A DNA stretch of 64,000 bases, taken from Ipomoea triloba. Its lineage: Eukaryota > Streptophyta > Magnoliopsida > Solanales > Convolvulaceae. The stretch covers positions 22,948,804 through 23,012,803 of the forward strand of contig NC_044918.1 in NCBI RefSeq assembly GCF_003576645.1, given 5' to 3'. The position numbers and the translations under genes are program-made. This document shows positions 11,469 through 23,361 of the stretch, piece after piece. The first letter of the stretch is position 1. Every line of letters begins with the position of its first letter. The notes under the pieces are model-generated. The model ran no database searches. It saw nothing but the letters and a program-made list of their open reading frames with translations, and was not told the origin of the DNA.

Positions 11469-12534
11469 TTATATTACTGCTTTTTGGCATTACCAAAGTA
11501 TATCAAAACTCAAAAAATTACTTTGTAGTGTGATCACACTTCTATAATTATTTTAAATTGATGGTCGTAGAATTAAATCGTGGTAGTGGGAACATTGATG
11601 CTTTGAGTTGAAAAAAAAATTGAAAAAGGGTAGAACATATATTATATTGTAAAGAATTATGTGTTTTTAAAAAAGGAGTTAATTCTATTTTTGTTTCTAA
11701 ATTTGTAGTTGTCAGTCCACTTTTTAGTCTCTTTTTTTTTTCCAGAACATTCACTTTTGGTCCTACTATTATTGTAATATAATCATTTTTGTCCTATATC
11801 AACAAAACAGGTTAAATGTGTTAAATACAAGACCATTTTGGTCTTCAATTATGAATTTTTCAAAAAATAAACATAAAAAATATAACGGGTCAACTTACTT
11901 TCTATAAAAAAAGATCTAAATGTCATTTTATTTACAATGATTTTGTTGACGGAGTACAAAAAATTGTCATTGCCACAATAATACTAAGACTAAATGAGAA
12001 TGTTTTGATAAAAATGACTAAAAGCGGACTGCCATTTATAAATCTAGGACAAAAATAAATTAACTCACAAAAAATAAAATAAAAAATAAAAATGCTATTG
12101 TAGTCTACTCTTAAGCTACCACCATTAAATGCTTGACTTTCACTACACATGACTCCCAGTAAGGGTTGGATCGGATCAACAATGCGTGTGACGAATGAGA
12201 CAATTAAAAACGAATTCAATTCATTTAATTAATACTATAGTTGACCGCGTGAAGTCAATTGTGAATCAAATATTCAAATATTTTGGTCAAAATAGGCTTA
12301 TAGTTGCCTAATAAAAATTTGAATCATTCAATTTTAATATTTTATGTGATTCGTTTATCATTTAACGACTACAAATTTTTTAACTTAATTGTAATTTTTT
12401 TTGGAGTACTATTGACTCGGTTACAAAATTTTTTGGTTAAGTTAATTGTAATTCTTTTTAGTACTATTGTAATTGTTTAACCTAATAAACAACATATATG
12501 TTTCGAATTGGTAAAAGAAAAGGGATTAGATTAG
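11062..12534. repeat. First copy of an exact ~1.47-kb direct duplication
   Basis: The sequence from 11062 to 12534 recurs at 12540-14012 with a constant offset of 1478 and no difference that I could see. A single N at 12535 lies at the junction. It contains the right part of MITE copy A, the Mutator-type MITE at 11676-12066 and AT-rich sequence. Exact identity plus an N suggests an assembly join error rather than an old duplication. Confidence 0.85.
11676..12066. mobile_element. Mutator-type MITE (GAGTTAATT family)
   Basis: Inverted ends GAGTTAATTCTATTTTTG and its complement enclose a paired CAGTCCACTTTT / GCGGACTG block. It belongs to the same family as 20745-21222. The 9-bp flanks agree at only 6 positions, so the target duplication has decayed. 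An identical second copy sits at 13154-13544 within the duplicated segment. Confidence 0.65.
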
Positions 12535-12535
12535 N
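12535..12535. other. Single ambiguous base (N) at duplication junction
   Basis: This is the only N noticed in the window. It separates two identical ~1.47-kb segments. Confidence 0.95.
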
Positions 12536-12539
12536 TAAT

Positions 12540-14012
12540 GAAATTAATATATTTAAATAAAATATAAAGTAAGAACATATATTTGAAAATATATAAAGTA
12601 AAAAAAAATGTTTATAATTCATAAGATTAGTTCATATAAAAATTAATGTTCAAACACAAATGTCAAACTGAAATTACAACCAAACGTAATGAAAAGAAAA
12701 TGTCAAAAGGATTTTAATTGAGAGGGATAAAGGGTGTCATTTATTTAAAATAATAAGGATAAAGATGGAAAAACGTTAAAAAGCTACTAGCTTATTTTTG
12801 AAAAGCTACCCCAAGTAGCGTTTCAAAATAAGCTCTTATTTTAAGCTACTAGCTTATTTTGAGAACATTACCAAACAGAGCTTATAGCTTATTAGTAGCT
12901 TAAAATAAACTATAAGCTCCTAAATAAGCTCTGCCAAACAGACTCCTTATATTACTGCTTTTTGGCATTACCAAAGTATATCAAAACTCAAAAAATTACT
13001 TTGTAGTGTGATCACACTTCTATAATTATTTTAAATTGATGGTCGTAGAATTAAATCGTGGTAGTGGGAACATTGATGCTTTGAGTTGAAAAAAAAATTG
13101 AAAAAGGGTAGAACATATATTATATTGTAAAGAATTATGTGTTTTTAAAAAAGGAGTTAATTCTATTTTTGTTTCTAAATTTGTAGTTGTCAGTCCACTT
13201 TTTAGTCTCTTTTTTTTTTCCAGAACATTCACTTTTGGTCCTACTATTATTGTAATATAATCATTTTTGTCCTATATCAACAAAACAGGTTAAATGTGTT
13301 AAATACAAGACCATTTTGGTCTTCAATTATGAATTTTTCAAAAAATAAACATAAAAAATATAACGGGTCAACTTACTTTCTATAAAAAAAGATCTAAATG
13401 TCATTTTATTTACAATGATTTTGTTGACGGAGTACAAAAAATTGTCATTGCCACAATAATACTAAGACTAAATGAGAATGTTTTGATAAAAATGACTAAA
13501 AGCGGACTGCCATTTATAAATCTAGGACAAAAATAAATTAACTCACAAAAAATAAAATAAAAAATAAAAATGCTATTGTAGTCTACTCTTAAGCTACCAC
13601 CATTAAATGCTTGACTTTCACTACACATGACTCCCAGTAAGGGTTGGATCGGATCAACAATGCGTGTGACGAATGAGACAATTAAAAACGAATTCAATTC
13701 ATTTAATTAATACTATAGTTGACCGCGTGAAGTCAATTGTGAATCAAATATTCAAATATTTTGGTCAAAATAGGCTTATAGTTGCCTAATAAAAATTTGA
13801 ATCATTCAATTTTAATATTTTATGTGATTCGTTTATCATTTAACGACTACAAATTTTTTAACTTAATTGTAATTTTTTTTGGAGTACTATTGACTCGGTT
13901 ACAAAATTTTTTGGTTAAGTTAATTGTAATTCTTTTTAGTACTATTGTAATTGTTTAACCTAATAAACAACATATATGTTTCGAATTGGTAAAAGAAAAG
14001 GGATTAGATTAG
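12540..14012. repeat. Second copy of the exact ~1.47-kb duplication
   Basis: It is identical to 11062-12534. Unlike the first copy it continues into unique sequence, the hAT element starting at 14010. It includes a second copy of the 3' part of MITE A (to about 12946) and of the MITE at 13154-13544. Confidence 0.85.
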
Positions 14013-14142
14013 GGGTGGGCAATTTAGTTCGGTTTATCCAAACCAAACTAGTGATACAAAATCAAATGGTTCGGGATTCTTGTAAACCGAACCGAACCGA
14101 ACGGTTTAGTAAAAGTTGAACCGAACAGAACTTTGTTAGGCT

Positions 14143-14144
<2 letters not shown>

Positions 14145-14213
<69 letters not shown>

Positions 14214-14225
14214 AAAAATAATACA
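14145..14225 (+). repeat. (AAT)n(AAC)n compound microsatellite
   Basis: AAT triplets run directly into AAC triplets inside the outer hAT element. Confidence 0.9.
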
Positions 14226-14336
14226 GTAATAATAAAGAAGTAAATCTAAGTCCTTTGATGCATGCTCCGTCGTTTAATTCATATTCTCACTGCTATCTCT
14301 CTTAAATTTTTTATTAGATTTTTTTATAGCTTGTTC

Positions 14337-14583
14337 TAGTACTGTCAAAATGGGCCAAATCCCGCGGGCCGACCCGCACCCGCCCCACTGTGAGGCGGGT
14401 TAGGGTCATGAAAAAATAGGTCCGCAAAAAATGCGAGCCTAACGGGGCGGGCTAGAATTGACCCGCAACCCGGGCGGGTTAACCCGCGCGGGCCGCGGGT
14501 CGGCCCGCAGGCCTAGCCCTTATTTTAAAAAAAATATAATATATATATATAATATGTATAATATATAATATAATATATAAAAA

Positions 14584-14637
<54 letters not shown>

Positions 14638-14833
14638 TATAATATATATTTAATTTTTAATTTTAATTTTTATTTTTTAAAAGCCCGCGGGCCGGCCCGT
14701 GGGGCCCGCCATCCCGCATGGGGCGGGTTAGGGTTATAGTAATCCTAGCCCGCGGGCCTGGCGGGCCGGCCCGCAAAAGCCCGCCAAAATTTAGGCCCGC
14801 GGTGGGGCGGGCCGGCCCGCTTTGACAGCCCTA
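14337..14833. mobile_element. Nested hAT MITE with GC-rich CCCGCGGGCCGG arms
   Basis: The ends are TAGTACTGTCAAAATGGGCC and, inverted, TAGGGCTGTCAAAGCGGGCC. A perfect 8-bp target duplication GCTTGTTC lies at 14329-14336 and 14834-14841. The arms are rich in CCCGCGGGCCGGCCCG and flank an AT-only core with a (TA)n run (about 14590-14630). It belongs to the same family as 16066-16770. Confidence 0.9.
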
Positions 14834-15079
14834 GCTTGTTCTCTACTTTGCGCTTTTGTTGTTTGCTGCAATTGTTCTTTACCTCTCAATTAGTACGTAG
14901 TAGTATGTTTGGACGTTGAATTGCTATTTTGTTATATAATGTTTAGATTTTGAATATGGATAATGTGATAGTATGTTCGAAAAATTAGGAAACGCTGAAA
15001 TTTGGGGACTTAAACCGAACCGAATGAAATCTGAACCGAAATTGAACCGAAGTCCGAAACGCCCACCCCTAGATTAGAT

Positions 15080-15232
15080 GATGAGAACTGGAAGTCTGGG
15101 ATTAATTAATGATAAGGAATAGTACAGAGTATATATACAAGTACAGGACTAGAATCCTAGTATAACTGTATAACATGTATAAGAATAGAATCGTAATCTA
15201 GTACAACAAAGAACAAATATAGAGTCCCAATA
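15080..15232 (-). repeat. 3' LTR of minus-strand copia
   Basis: It matches 20032-20177 with several differences and small indels. It abuts the polypurine tract at 15233-15245 (read on the minus strand). Confidence 0.88.
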
Positions 15233-15259
15233 CTCCCCCTCAAGCACAAGGTTGATAGC

Positions 15260-16052
15260 CTACAACATTGAGTTTGTCCTTAAGAAAGTAAACCTCTTGC
15301 TTGGTAGTGGTTTGGTGAACAAATATGCTAGTTGATCTTTGGTGGAGATAAAATAGACTTGCATTTCGTCTTTTGTAACCTTATCACGAACAAAATGATA
15401 ATCAATCTCCACATGCTTCGTACGAGCATGAAACACAGGTTTGCACATAGAAAAGTAGCCTCCAAATTGTCATACCAAAGCTTTGGTGGTGCCTCAAACG
15501 ACACACGCAATTCCGTTAATAGAGATATGAGCCAAGTGACTTCTGTAGACACATCAGCTATGGCTTTGTACTCAGCTTCTGTTGAGGAACTAGCCACAGT
15601 TTGTTGTTTTCTCCAAGCCCAAGATACTAAGTTGTTTCTAAAAATATAGCAAATTCACTTGTGGACTTTTGATCAATTGGATTTCCAACCTAGTCCGAAT
15701 CAGAATATGCATGTATAGCAATTGACATGGATTTTCAAAGATATAAACCATAGTGCATTGTACCTTTCACGTATCTAAGAACACGTTTGAGCATGGTCCA
15801 GTGCGCTGTAGTGGTATACTGCATATGTTGACAGATCTTAGTTACTGCAAAAGAAAGATCACGACAAGTAATAGTAAGATATTGTAATGCACCAACTAGA
15901 CTAAGATATTGAGTTGGATTTGCATAAGGAGTCTCAGACTCCTTAGTGGACTTGTCTAATGATGATGGCGTGGAAAGGGCCTTACAGTCTACCATGCCAG
16001 CACGCTTTAGAATATCACCCCAAGTATCCTTTATGAGAAAGAAGTAAACCAT
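15260..16052 (-). pseudogene. Copia RT end and RNase H remnant
   Basis: Minus-strand frames carry GALQYLTITCRDLSFAV and RVLRYVKGTMHYGLYL (end of RT). RNase H blocks follow: STEAEYKAIADVSTEVTWL and TKHVEIDYHFVRDKV. The frames are interrupted by stops and shifts. Confidence 0.8.
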
Positions 16053-16065
16053 TCTGATGTGGAAC

Positions 16066-16770
16066 TAGAGCCGCCAAAATGGGCTTAGCCCGTCCCGCCC
16101 CACTCTTTAGTTTTCAAGGCCCGTATTTTGGCAGGCTTTTTAGCCCGCCCTCGCCTAACCCGCGGGCTTGGCGGGGCGGGCTGACAGGCCCCCGCCAACT
16201 CGCCTATTAAAACAAAAAAATCGCATTTCCTCATTTCCTGCCCATTAAGTCCATATAATTACCATAAGGCCTAAAACTCTAAGGGCCACAAGACATTACC
16301 TAACATAATTACGTACAGAGTATTTAGATAATTTCCTTCCCAAATTCGCAAAATCGCAGCTTCCCACTTTCCTTACCTTTATTCCTTTAAATCTTTAATA
16401 CAGAGTAGTTTAATTTAATTAATTTGATTTAATTAGTCCAGTGTATGAATTTTACAATGTAAAATTTTCAGTGTATGAAGGCATGAAAGCTGAAGCATAT
16501 ATTTACTGCGTATATTTGCTAGTATTTTAGTGTTAGTTTATATTTAGTGGATAACATATGTTATAGGAAAGGGAAGTTGCATAAATTTTTTTTTAAAGAA
16601 CAAGTTAATTTTAGCGGGCCCCACCTAACCCCGCGAGCCTAAGGCAGGGCGAGGCAGGTTGCCCATCTTAGACCCGCATTTTGGTGGGATTTTTAGCCCA
16701 TCCAGCCAAAAGGGCGGGTTTTGGTGGGCTTTGGCGGGCCCCGCCCCGCCATCCCGCTTTGACAGCTCTA
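16066..16770. mobile_element. hAT MITE, same family as 14337-14833, inside copia RT
   Basis: The ends are TAGAGCCGCCAAAATGGGC and, inverted, TAGAGCTGTCAAAGCGGG. A perfect 8-bp target duplication TGTGGAAC lies at 16058-16065 and 16771-16778. The arms are rich in GGCGGGCC/GCCCGCC and the 380-bp core is AT-rich. The insertion postdates the copia element it splits. Confidence 0.92.
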
Positions 16771-17039
16771 TGTGGAACCGTCTCAATACCAAGAAAAGAA
16801 GGATGGAGAGCCTATGTCATGCACTGTAAATACAGTTGCCATTTTTGAGATTAGCCTTGTCACATGAGTCTGATCTATACCCATTACTAAAACACCAAAA
16901 CATAAAGTTGCACTCCATTGTCAGAATATATAAACAAGGAAACATCTGTCTTAGATGGATTAAACCCAATCGAGACTAGAAAATCTTGCAGTCGATTAAA
17001 CCATGATCAAGGTGCCTGCTTAAGCCCATACAAATAATG

Positions 17040-17357
17040 CTACAACAAACATACATGATTGGGTAATTTCTTGTCTTCATAGCCCGGAGGCTGATGCATA
17101 TAAACAGTTTCAGGTAGATTACCATTCAAAAAGGCAATATGAATATCAAGTTGCCTAATAGCCCAATCACGAGAAATAGCAAGAGAAAGAAGTAATCTGA
17201 ATGTAATCGGTTTCACAACAAGATTAGAGGTCTCAAAGAAATCTTGTCTAGCAACTTGATTAAAGCCCTTTGCCACAAGCTTGGCCTTGTAACGCTCAAC
17301 TGTACCATCTGCATTACACTTGGTACAAAAAATCCACTTGCAACCAACAATATTCAT
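17040..17357 (-). pseudogene. Copia RT N-terminal part remnant
   Basis: The minus frame reads [20 protein letters not shown], then VAKGFNQ and [20 protein letters not shown], the conserved start of copia RT. The YVDD block is missing, lost around the hAT insertion. Confidence 0.8.
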
Positions 17358-17601
17358 ACCTGTCTAAGTCGGAACTAGTCGCCACGTTTAATATGAAGAA
17401 GGATATTAAATTCAAGATACATCGCCTCACGCCACGACGGATATAAAATAGCCTGAGAATAACATGTAGGTTCCAAAGGATAAACCTGAGAGACAAGAGC
17501 AACAGGGTTAGATTATGACTAAGTCATACTGTGAGTGGTCATGCGGTGAGTACGACTCGGCCCAGAAATTACACCACTATGTTGTTGCGAACTGGACGAA
17601 G

Positions 17602-18102
17602 TCATAACATCAATTGGCGAGTCAGCAACAATAGGTGATGCGGATGCACTAGCAGCTGCTGTTTGGACATCTCGGGCAGTAGGAATATTTTGGACGTCCT
17701 GGGCAGTAGATGGATGGGCATTTTGGCAACTTCACCCAACTGTGACAAAAACGACGTAGCAGTAGGTAATTGCACAATATTCCACGGTTCAGCAAAGGAA
17801 TCAGTAGGTGCAACTATCTGTCCTGATTTAGAAGATGCGAATGGAAAAGTAGACTCATCAATTCTCACATGTCTACAAACAAAAATTTTGTTAGTGTTCA
17901 GGTTCATGCAACGATAACTACGAAATAAGTCAGGATATCCTAAGAACACACAAAGTGTAGACCGAAACTCTAACTTGTCGCGATTATAAGGACGCAGTAA
18001 AGGAAAACACAAGCAACCAAAAACTCGTAGAAATGAATAAGAAGGATTAGAACGATGAAACATATAATGAGGACTAGAATTATTTAGAACTGGAGTTGGC
18101 AT
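17602..18102 (-). pseudogene. Copia integrase C-terminal region remnant
   Basis: The minus frame carries FGCLCFPLLRPYNRDKLEFR, then FLGYPDLFRSYRCMNLNTNK, typical of the region after the integrase core. The catalytic core itself (about 18110-18650) is broken by stops. Confidence 0.75.
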
Positions 18103-18656
18103 CTTGTTGATAAGATAAACTGTTGTCTCAAAAGCATAGTCCCAAAAAATATTATGAATTGATGTTTAAGCTATTAAAGCCAATCCAGTCTCAACAACAT
18201 GCCTGTGCTTTCGTTCTACCCGACCATTTTGTTCGTCAGTGTAGGCACAAGATTGACGATGAACAATACCAAGTTTAGACAGAGTGGAGTGTAACTTTTT
18301 TATTTTCTCCCTCTGAATTAGATTTTATAGACTTAATTTTACATGAAAAAGATCGCTCCCCCTAAATCAGTTTTGACATGCGTAGGGAAAAATCAAGTAA
18401 AATGAGTGTAGTCATCTACGAATAAAACGAAGTAACGATATCCATTAGATGAAGTAACAAGCGTAGAGCCCCAGATATCAGTATATATCAAATATAACAC
18501 ATGAGGACTGGATGATAAAACACAATGTAGTGAAAATCGCGAGGATTTTTCAAGTTGTCAAGAAGAACAAAGAGACGAGCTAATAGTAATACTAGAAGAA
18601 CTAACAACACAAGACTTTAAAATATGACTCAACACACAATAATGAGAAAGCCCTAA

Positions 18657-19315
18657 TCATTTGTGCCAAACCAGTGGGGAAGCATGAGCAACAACATAAG
18701 CAATAGAATTTGAATTTGATTGAGGCCAGGTATAAAGACCACTAGAGGTACCACCTTTATACATCACTGCTTTGGTTATAGGATCCTTCACAAGAAAAAA
18801 CTGAAGTTGAAACTCAAAAAAGACATTATTATCACTGGTAAAACGTTGAATAGACAATAAAGATGTAGAAAGAGCAGGAACATGTAAGACATTAAGCAAT
18901 TGAAAAGAATGAGACGCAGTGGTAAACTTAACATGACCAACACCAACAATAGGTAAATTTGAACCATTTCCAACCCGAAGAGTGTCTGAACCATTATAGC
19001 TAGTTGTGGAGGACATCATAAGAGCATAAAGTGTGGCATAATTTATTGCACCAGTGTCAGGAAGCCAATCATGAGGACCCGCAGAACCAATATCATTCGC
19101 TGGATACACCATATGAGCCTAAAGTCCGGGAACTCAATTATAACGTTGGTAATATGTTGCAACAGTGTGACCTTGTATATTACAAATCTGACATCTAGAA
19201 ACGTACAGACGATTCCATTGACCACGTCCCCGTCCGCCATATTGCCCTCGGCCTCCACGTGAATTACCACCACGTTGCGTCGTAGAAGAAGAACCACACC
19301 CAACACATCAGGCAC
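18657..19315 (-). pseudogene. Copia gag end, protease and pre-integrase remnant
   Basis: The minus strand shows a Gly/Arg-rich stretch, a zinc-knuckle-like CQICNIQGH (the last Cys is replaced by Tyr in the translated frame), a stop, and then WLPDTGAINYAT with the protease D-T-G triad intact. TLRVGNGSNLPIVGVGHV and LNVLHVPALSTSLLS follow, corresponding to the same blocks at 600-740 on the plus strand. Confidence 0.8.
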
Positions 19316-20031
19316 CGAGCTACTGCCAACAACATCTTCGGCGCAGATGAATTCTAACCGGTTATCCTTTCATCAACATTGCCACCAAGGGCCAAAACTC
19401 CCGTTGCAAACCCTAAAACACGTACAAATTCTGATCATCCAGAGAGATAGTACGTCCAACTAAACCAAGATCTTCAACAAGAACTTGTGTACGTCCTGGA
19501 TAATCAGCAATATAATCCTCTCCTTGCCGCAAAGCTTGAAGCTAACCAAATAGACAGAGAGCCCGTGCACGTGTGGAAGACCCAAGACTGCTCTCAATAG
19601 ACAATCAAACCTATCTAGATGTAGATTTCCCAATGGCAAGATGCATAACCTCTTCGGACAAAGGGGAAATCAACATGGAGAGGGTCGCTTGATCTTGTTA
19701 AATCCATGGATCATGGGAAGCAATTGTCTACATCGACTCTAGGCGGTACACCGGTGGACATACAAGGTATGGAACCATCCATAAAACCTAATAGATTTTG
19801 CTCATGCATAAAAGGAATTAACCGATTTTTCCAACAAAAAGGTAATTTTAGGAAGTAAGTTTGATTGAGACAAAGTGATGAGCGGTGGATAACGAATTGT
19901 TAGCCACCACTGGAACATGGGCAACGATTTTGAAAATAGTTCATTCGGAGTAGGCTCCAACAATGCTGTATTGGGGATCTAGGTTTGTCTTTGAGAAAAA
20001 AATAAGAATGAATATGAGATTACTGGTACCA

Positions 20032-20177
20032 GATGAGAACTGAAAGTCTAGGATTAATTAATGATAGAGAATAGTACATAGTATATACACAAGTACAGGA
20101 CTAGAATCCTAATATAACATGTATAAGAATAGAATCCTAGTCTAAGTACAACAAAGAACAAATATAGAGTCCTAATA
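20032..20177 (-). repeat. 5' LTR of minus-strand copia
   Basis: It pairs with 15080-15232. TAGAT target duplications adjoin the outer ends of the pair. Confidence 0.88.
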
Positions 20178-20364
20178 TAGATAATGAAATTAGTGGTTAA
20201 AAGTTAAAACCATTCAGGACAGAGTGATAGGAAGGAGAGGAAAACCTCCCCTTGTATTGGATTGTAAAAGACTATAAAATAAAGGGCATGCTTGTCACCT
20301 ATATAATTTACAAAAAAAATCAAAATATCAACCAATTTAGTAACGAATTAAATAACTAATTGCA

Positions 20365-20527
20365 GCCAAAGACTTTATGGTCAAGCGGCACTCGGTGTAC
20401 ATATAGGAGGGGGTTCGAGCCTCAGTGGAGGCATTTGTTGATTCTTTGTGCTTCAGTAGGTTGAGAAAGTAGCTATGAACATATACTACATTGTAACAGG
20501 GTTAGTCGAACTCAAAAAAAAAAAAAA
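20365..20527 (+). mobile_element. tRNA-derived SINE, intact, about 163 bp
   Basis: Internal Pol III promoter-like boxes are visible: TGGTCAAGCGGCACTCGG near the start (A box) and GGTTCGAGCC about 35 bp later (B box). It ends in a run of about 17 A. An 11-bp target duplication AACTAATTGCA lies at 20354-20364 and 20528-20538. A related 3' fragment occurs at 43855-43945. Confidence 0.92.
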
Positions 20528-20744
20528 AACTAATTGCATCTTAAATACCTACATTCTTTAGTATCTTATCAACAAAAATCTGTTGGTAAATTAGATACAT
20601 ATGAATTTCATTAATTTATCAATAAATTTTTTTATTGTTAAATCTATTTTTTCTTGTAGTGATTAATCAATTTTATTATGAGTTAAAAAAACTTACTTAG
20701 TAATTAAATATAAAAAGATATGATCAAGTAATGCATATTAAATA

Positions 20745-21222
20745 GAGTTAATTTTATTTTTGGTTTTAGGTTTATATGTGACAGTCCACTTTCAGTCTTT
20801 ATTTTTAAAACATCTCCCTTTGATCTTAGTATTATTATGGCATGACCATTTTTGGTTATCCATTAACAAAATGGTTTAAATGGCGTTAGATACAAAGTCA
20901 TTTCGGTTTATTAAGTTTCAAGTGTTAATTCTTTTTTTATTTGGCCCTAAGATTAAATGTGTCATTTCACTTCTAGTCTTTTTTTTTCTTTTTTTTTTTT
21001 CAGAACATATAAAATTAGGATCAAAAAGGGAAAAGGAATTAAAACTTAGAACTGAATAGACCGGAATATCCTTGTATTTAATGTCATTTAAACAGTTTAG
21101 TTGACGAAGGATTAAAAATAGTCATGCCACAATAATGTTAGGACTAAATGGAGATATTTTAAAAGAAAATGACTAAAACTGGACTGTCACCTATAAATAT
21201 ATGACAAAAAATAAATTAACTC
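20745..21222. mobile_element. Mutator-type MITE (GAGTTAATT family)
   Basis: Inverted ends GAGTTAATTTTATTTTTGG and complement, with paired GTGACAGTCCACTTTC blocks. A perfect 9-bp target duplication TATTAAATA lies at 20736-20744 and 21223-21231, the Mutator-superfamily length. It has a poly-T/C tract in the middle and no coding sequence. Confidence 0.88.
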
Positions 21223-21231
21223 TATTAAATA

Positions 21232-21710
21232 TTATGGAGTAAGAAGTAAATTTAGAAGGAAGGTACGGAATATATATAAATTTAGTAATTACATGTCTTT
21301 TAATTTTGGGGGAAAAAATGGGTTTGGTTTAGATTTATTAAATGAAATAAATATGTAGACATGCATGGTGTGAGGATAAGGTTATCATCTCCATTCTCCA
21401 TTAAACGCGTACGAAAGGCATCAATATTTGTTCGATGCTTAGCTCACAGAGTTTGACAACCTCTCATGTAAAGATTGCTCGATTTGGAAGCAAATCAGCA
21501 CTCAGCAGCCAACCCATGTGCAGTGAGCTAAGTTGGTACCTAATTTTGCCTTATTATTTCCACATATCATCACTAATGATTAAAACACAGACACACACTC
21601 ACTCTCTCTCTCTCTATATATATATATGAACTATCGTTTTATAGGTTCAGGGCAAGTGAATATAAAATGTCCTATACTATGTAAAATAGTTAATATAAAT
21701 TTTTATAACT
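21232..21710. other. Intergenic sequence with (CT)n(TA)n microsatellite
   Basis: A short CACA/CTCTCT/TATATA tract sits at 21587-21628. Nothing else is recognised. Confidence 0.5.
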
Positions 21711-21711
21711 A

Positions 21712-22539
21712 GTTAATACCACAAATGGTCCTCTGACTATTGGGCTAGTACTCCTTTTAGTCCTCGACTTTCAATTCGACCACAAATGGTCCTCTGACTT
21801 TCATTTTTGACCACAAATAGTCCTCTGTGAAAATTTCTATTAAATAGGTGTTAAATCTAGGGGTAATATCGTCAAATTGATTAATATTATTATGATTACT
21901 TCTTTTTGATAATTATATGACAACATAATTAATTTTAAACATTAAGTTAATAAATATAAAAACAAAATGGACATGACAAATTACATAAATGAACAAATTA
22001 AATAAAAATTCATGATTAATGTTCGCAATTTGTAATTGATTAATTATATTAATTCAACGGTGGCGGCCTTCAGTTATGTCCCAAACAAAATGTTTGATCG
22101 ATTAATGAAGAGTGAAAACTATTAATCGGCCATGTATGAACAACCATGAAAATGATGGAAGCAAGGTTTTTGAAAAAAAAATTCTTCCATTTTAATCTGT
22201 TGGTTAAATTAAAACAGATAGCTCTAATATTAAATCTTCATTTTGTACTCATAATTACGAGATATAAGGTGTATTATCTTTTTATTTAGGAGTATTTATA
22301 TTTGTTAATTGTTTCAATTATGCTTGTTGGTGAAAAATTCTAAACATTTTTATTTTATGACCATTATATATCAATTTGACAATAATACCCCTAGATTTAA
22401 CACCTATTTAACAGAAATTTTAATGGATGACTATTTGTGGTTAGAAATGAAAGTCAGAGGACCATTTGTGGTCGAATTAAAAGTCAAGGACTAAAAGGAG
22501 TACTACCCCAATAGTCAGAGGACCATTTGTGGTATTAAC
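21712..22539. mobile_element. Fold-back MITE, GTCCTCTGACTATT family
   Basis: Inverted ends read GTTAATACCACAAATGGTCC on both strands, followed by TCTGACTATTGGG and, further in, the paired AGTCCTCGACTTTCAATTCG. The ~830-bp element has an AT-rich core. No matching 9-bp flanks were found, so the target duplication is lost or the ends are off by some bases. Confidence 0.75.
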
Positions 22540-22540
22540 T

Positions 22541-23360
22541 CTTTTAAATTTAATATATGAGTACAACAACACTAATGCCAACTAAGTTAAAATAAATTTT
22601 TAAAATTTTCAACAATTTACAAGTATAAAACTAAAAGGAAAGAAAACTCCTATGTGTCAAATTATTTTCTCTTCATGATCATTTTCCTCACGTGATTGCA
22701 TTTTCTCTTCAAGATCATTTTCGTTAAATTATTTTTTTCTTAATAATATGTCGTTTAATTGAAAATGTAGCATCTATGTTCATCTCACATGCAATATTTT
22801 TGTCAATATTTATACTAGAAACAAATCCTTCATTTTTATATTTATATAAAAAAAAGTCTATTACATCTTTAATTTGATTTATGGGTTACAGTGCACATAG
22901 ATTTCAATTGCAAACAATTTTACTTACCATATTAATAGCAAATAAAATTTCATACCAAATAACAATTTTAAGTAAAAAATTCAAAACATTCAAGTGCACT
23001 AACTAAACGACTATCTGCTTCACTCTTTGATTTGGCATCATCACAAGATTTAGATAATTCTAACAAATCTAACCTTATTTTGGGAAGAAAATATTAAGCC
23101 CTTGACTATTTTACCCTCATTAAAATTGATTAATTACACATGTATATACATCCAAACCATTAATTACTAAGAGAGTTTTGGTCTTTATATTCATAATCCC
23201 TTATCATTCCAAACCCAATCAAACAATGAAATTCATATTCCAAGTAATTTCTTTTCCACCAACAAAACAGTGGAATCTATTTTCCTGATAATTTGTTTTC
23301 CATGGAATTTGAATTCCATTTCCTTCAAATATTTTCCAGCGAACCGAACAGGTTGTTATA
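22541..23360. other. AT-rich intergenic sequence
   Basis: There are no frames of note. 23240-23355 resembles the right end of the TTTTCCATGGAATT MITE group seen at 34545-34975. Confidence 0.4.
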
Positions 23361-23361
23361 T

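Larger units (their letters stand above)
14010..15071. mobile_element. hAT-type non-autonomous element (TAGGGGTGGGC ends)
   Basis: The inverted ends are TAGGGGTGGGCAATTTAG and TAGGGGTGGGCGTTTCGG (the latter on the minus strand). Each is followed inward by TTCGGTT-rich sequence. A perfect 8-bp target duplication GATTAGAT lies at 14002-14009 and 15072-15079, the length expected for hAT. A second hAT element (14337-14833) is nested inside, and an (AAT)n/(AAC)n tract sits at 14145-14213. There is no transposase. Confidence 0.88.
15080..20177 (-). mobile_element. Ty1/copia retrotransposon with short LTRs, broken
   Basis: LTRs of 153 bp (15080-15232) and 146 bp (20032-20177) flank the element, with a perfect 5-bp target duplication TAGAT at 15075-15079 and 20178-20182. 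On the minus strand the 5' LTR is followed by TGGTACCAG, a variant of the tRNA-iMet-type primer site, and a GCTTGAGGGGGAG tract precedes the 3' LTR. Domains run gag zinc knuckle (about 19160-19200), protease PDTGA (about 19050), pre-integrase to 18657, integrase (about 17600-18500), RT (about 17040-17360 and on), RNase H (about 15260-16050). Frames are broken throughout, and a hAT element (16066-16770) interrupts the RT/RNase H part. It is related to the remnant at 451-3233. Confidence 0.92.

Noticed and set aside
11548..13697. Two pairs of identical small minus-strand frames
   Set aside because: They lie in MITE sequence and are doubled only because of the 1.47-kb duplication around the N.
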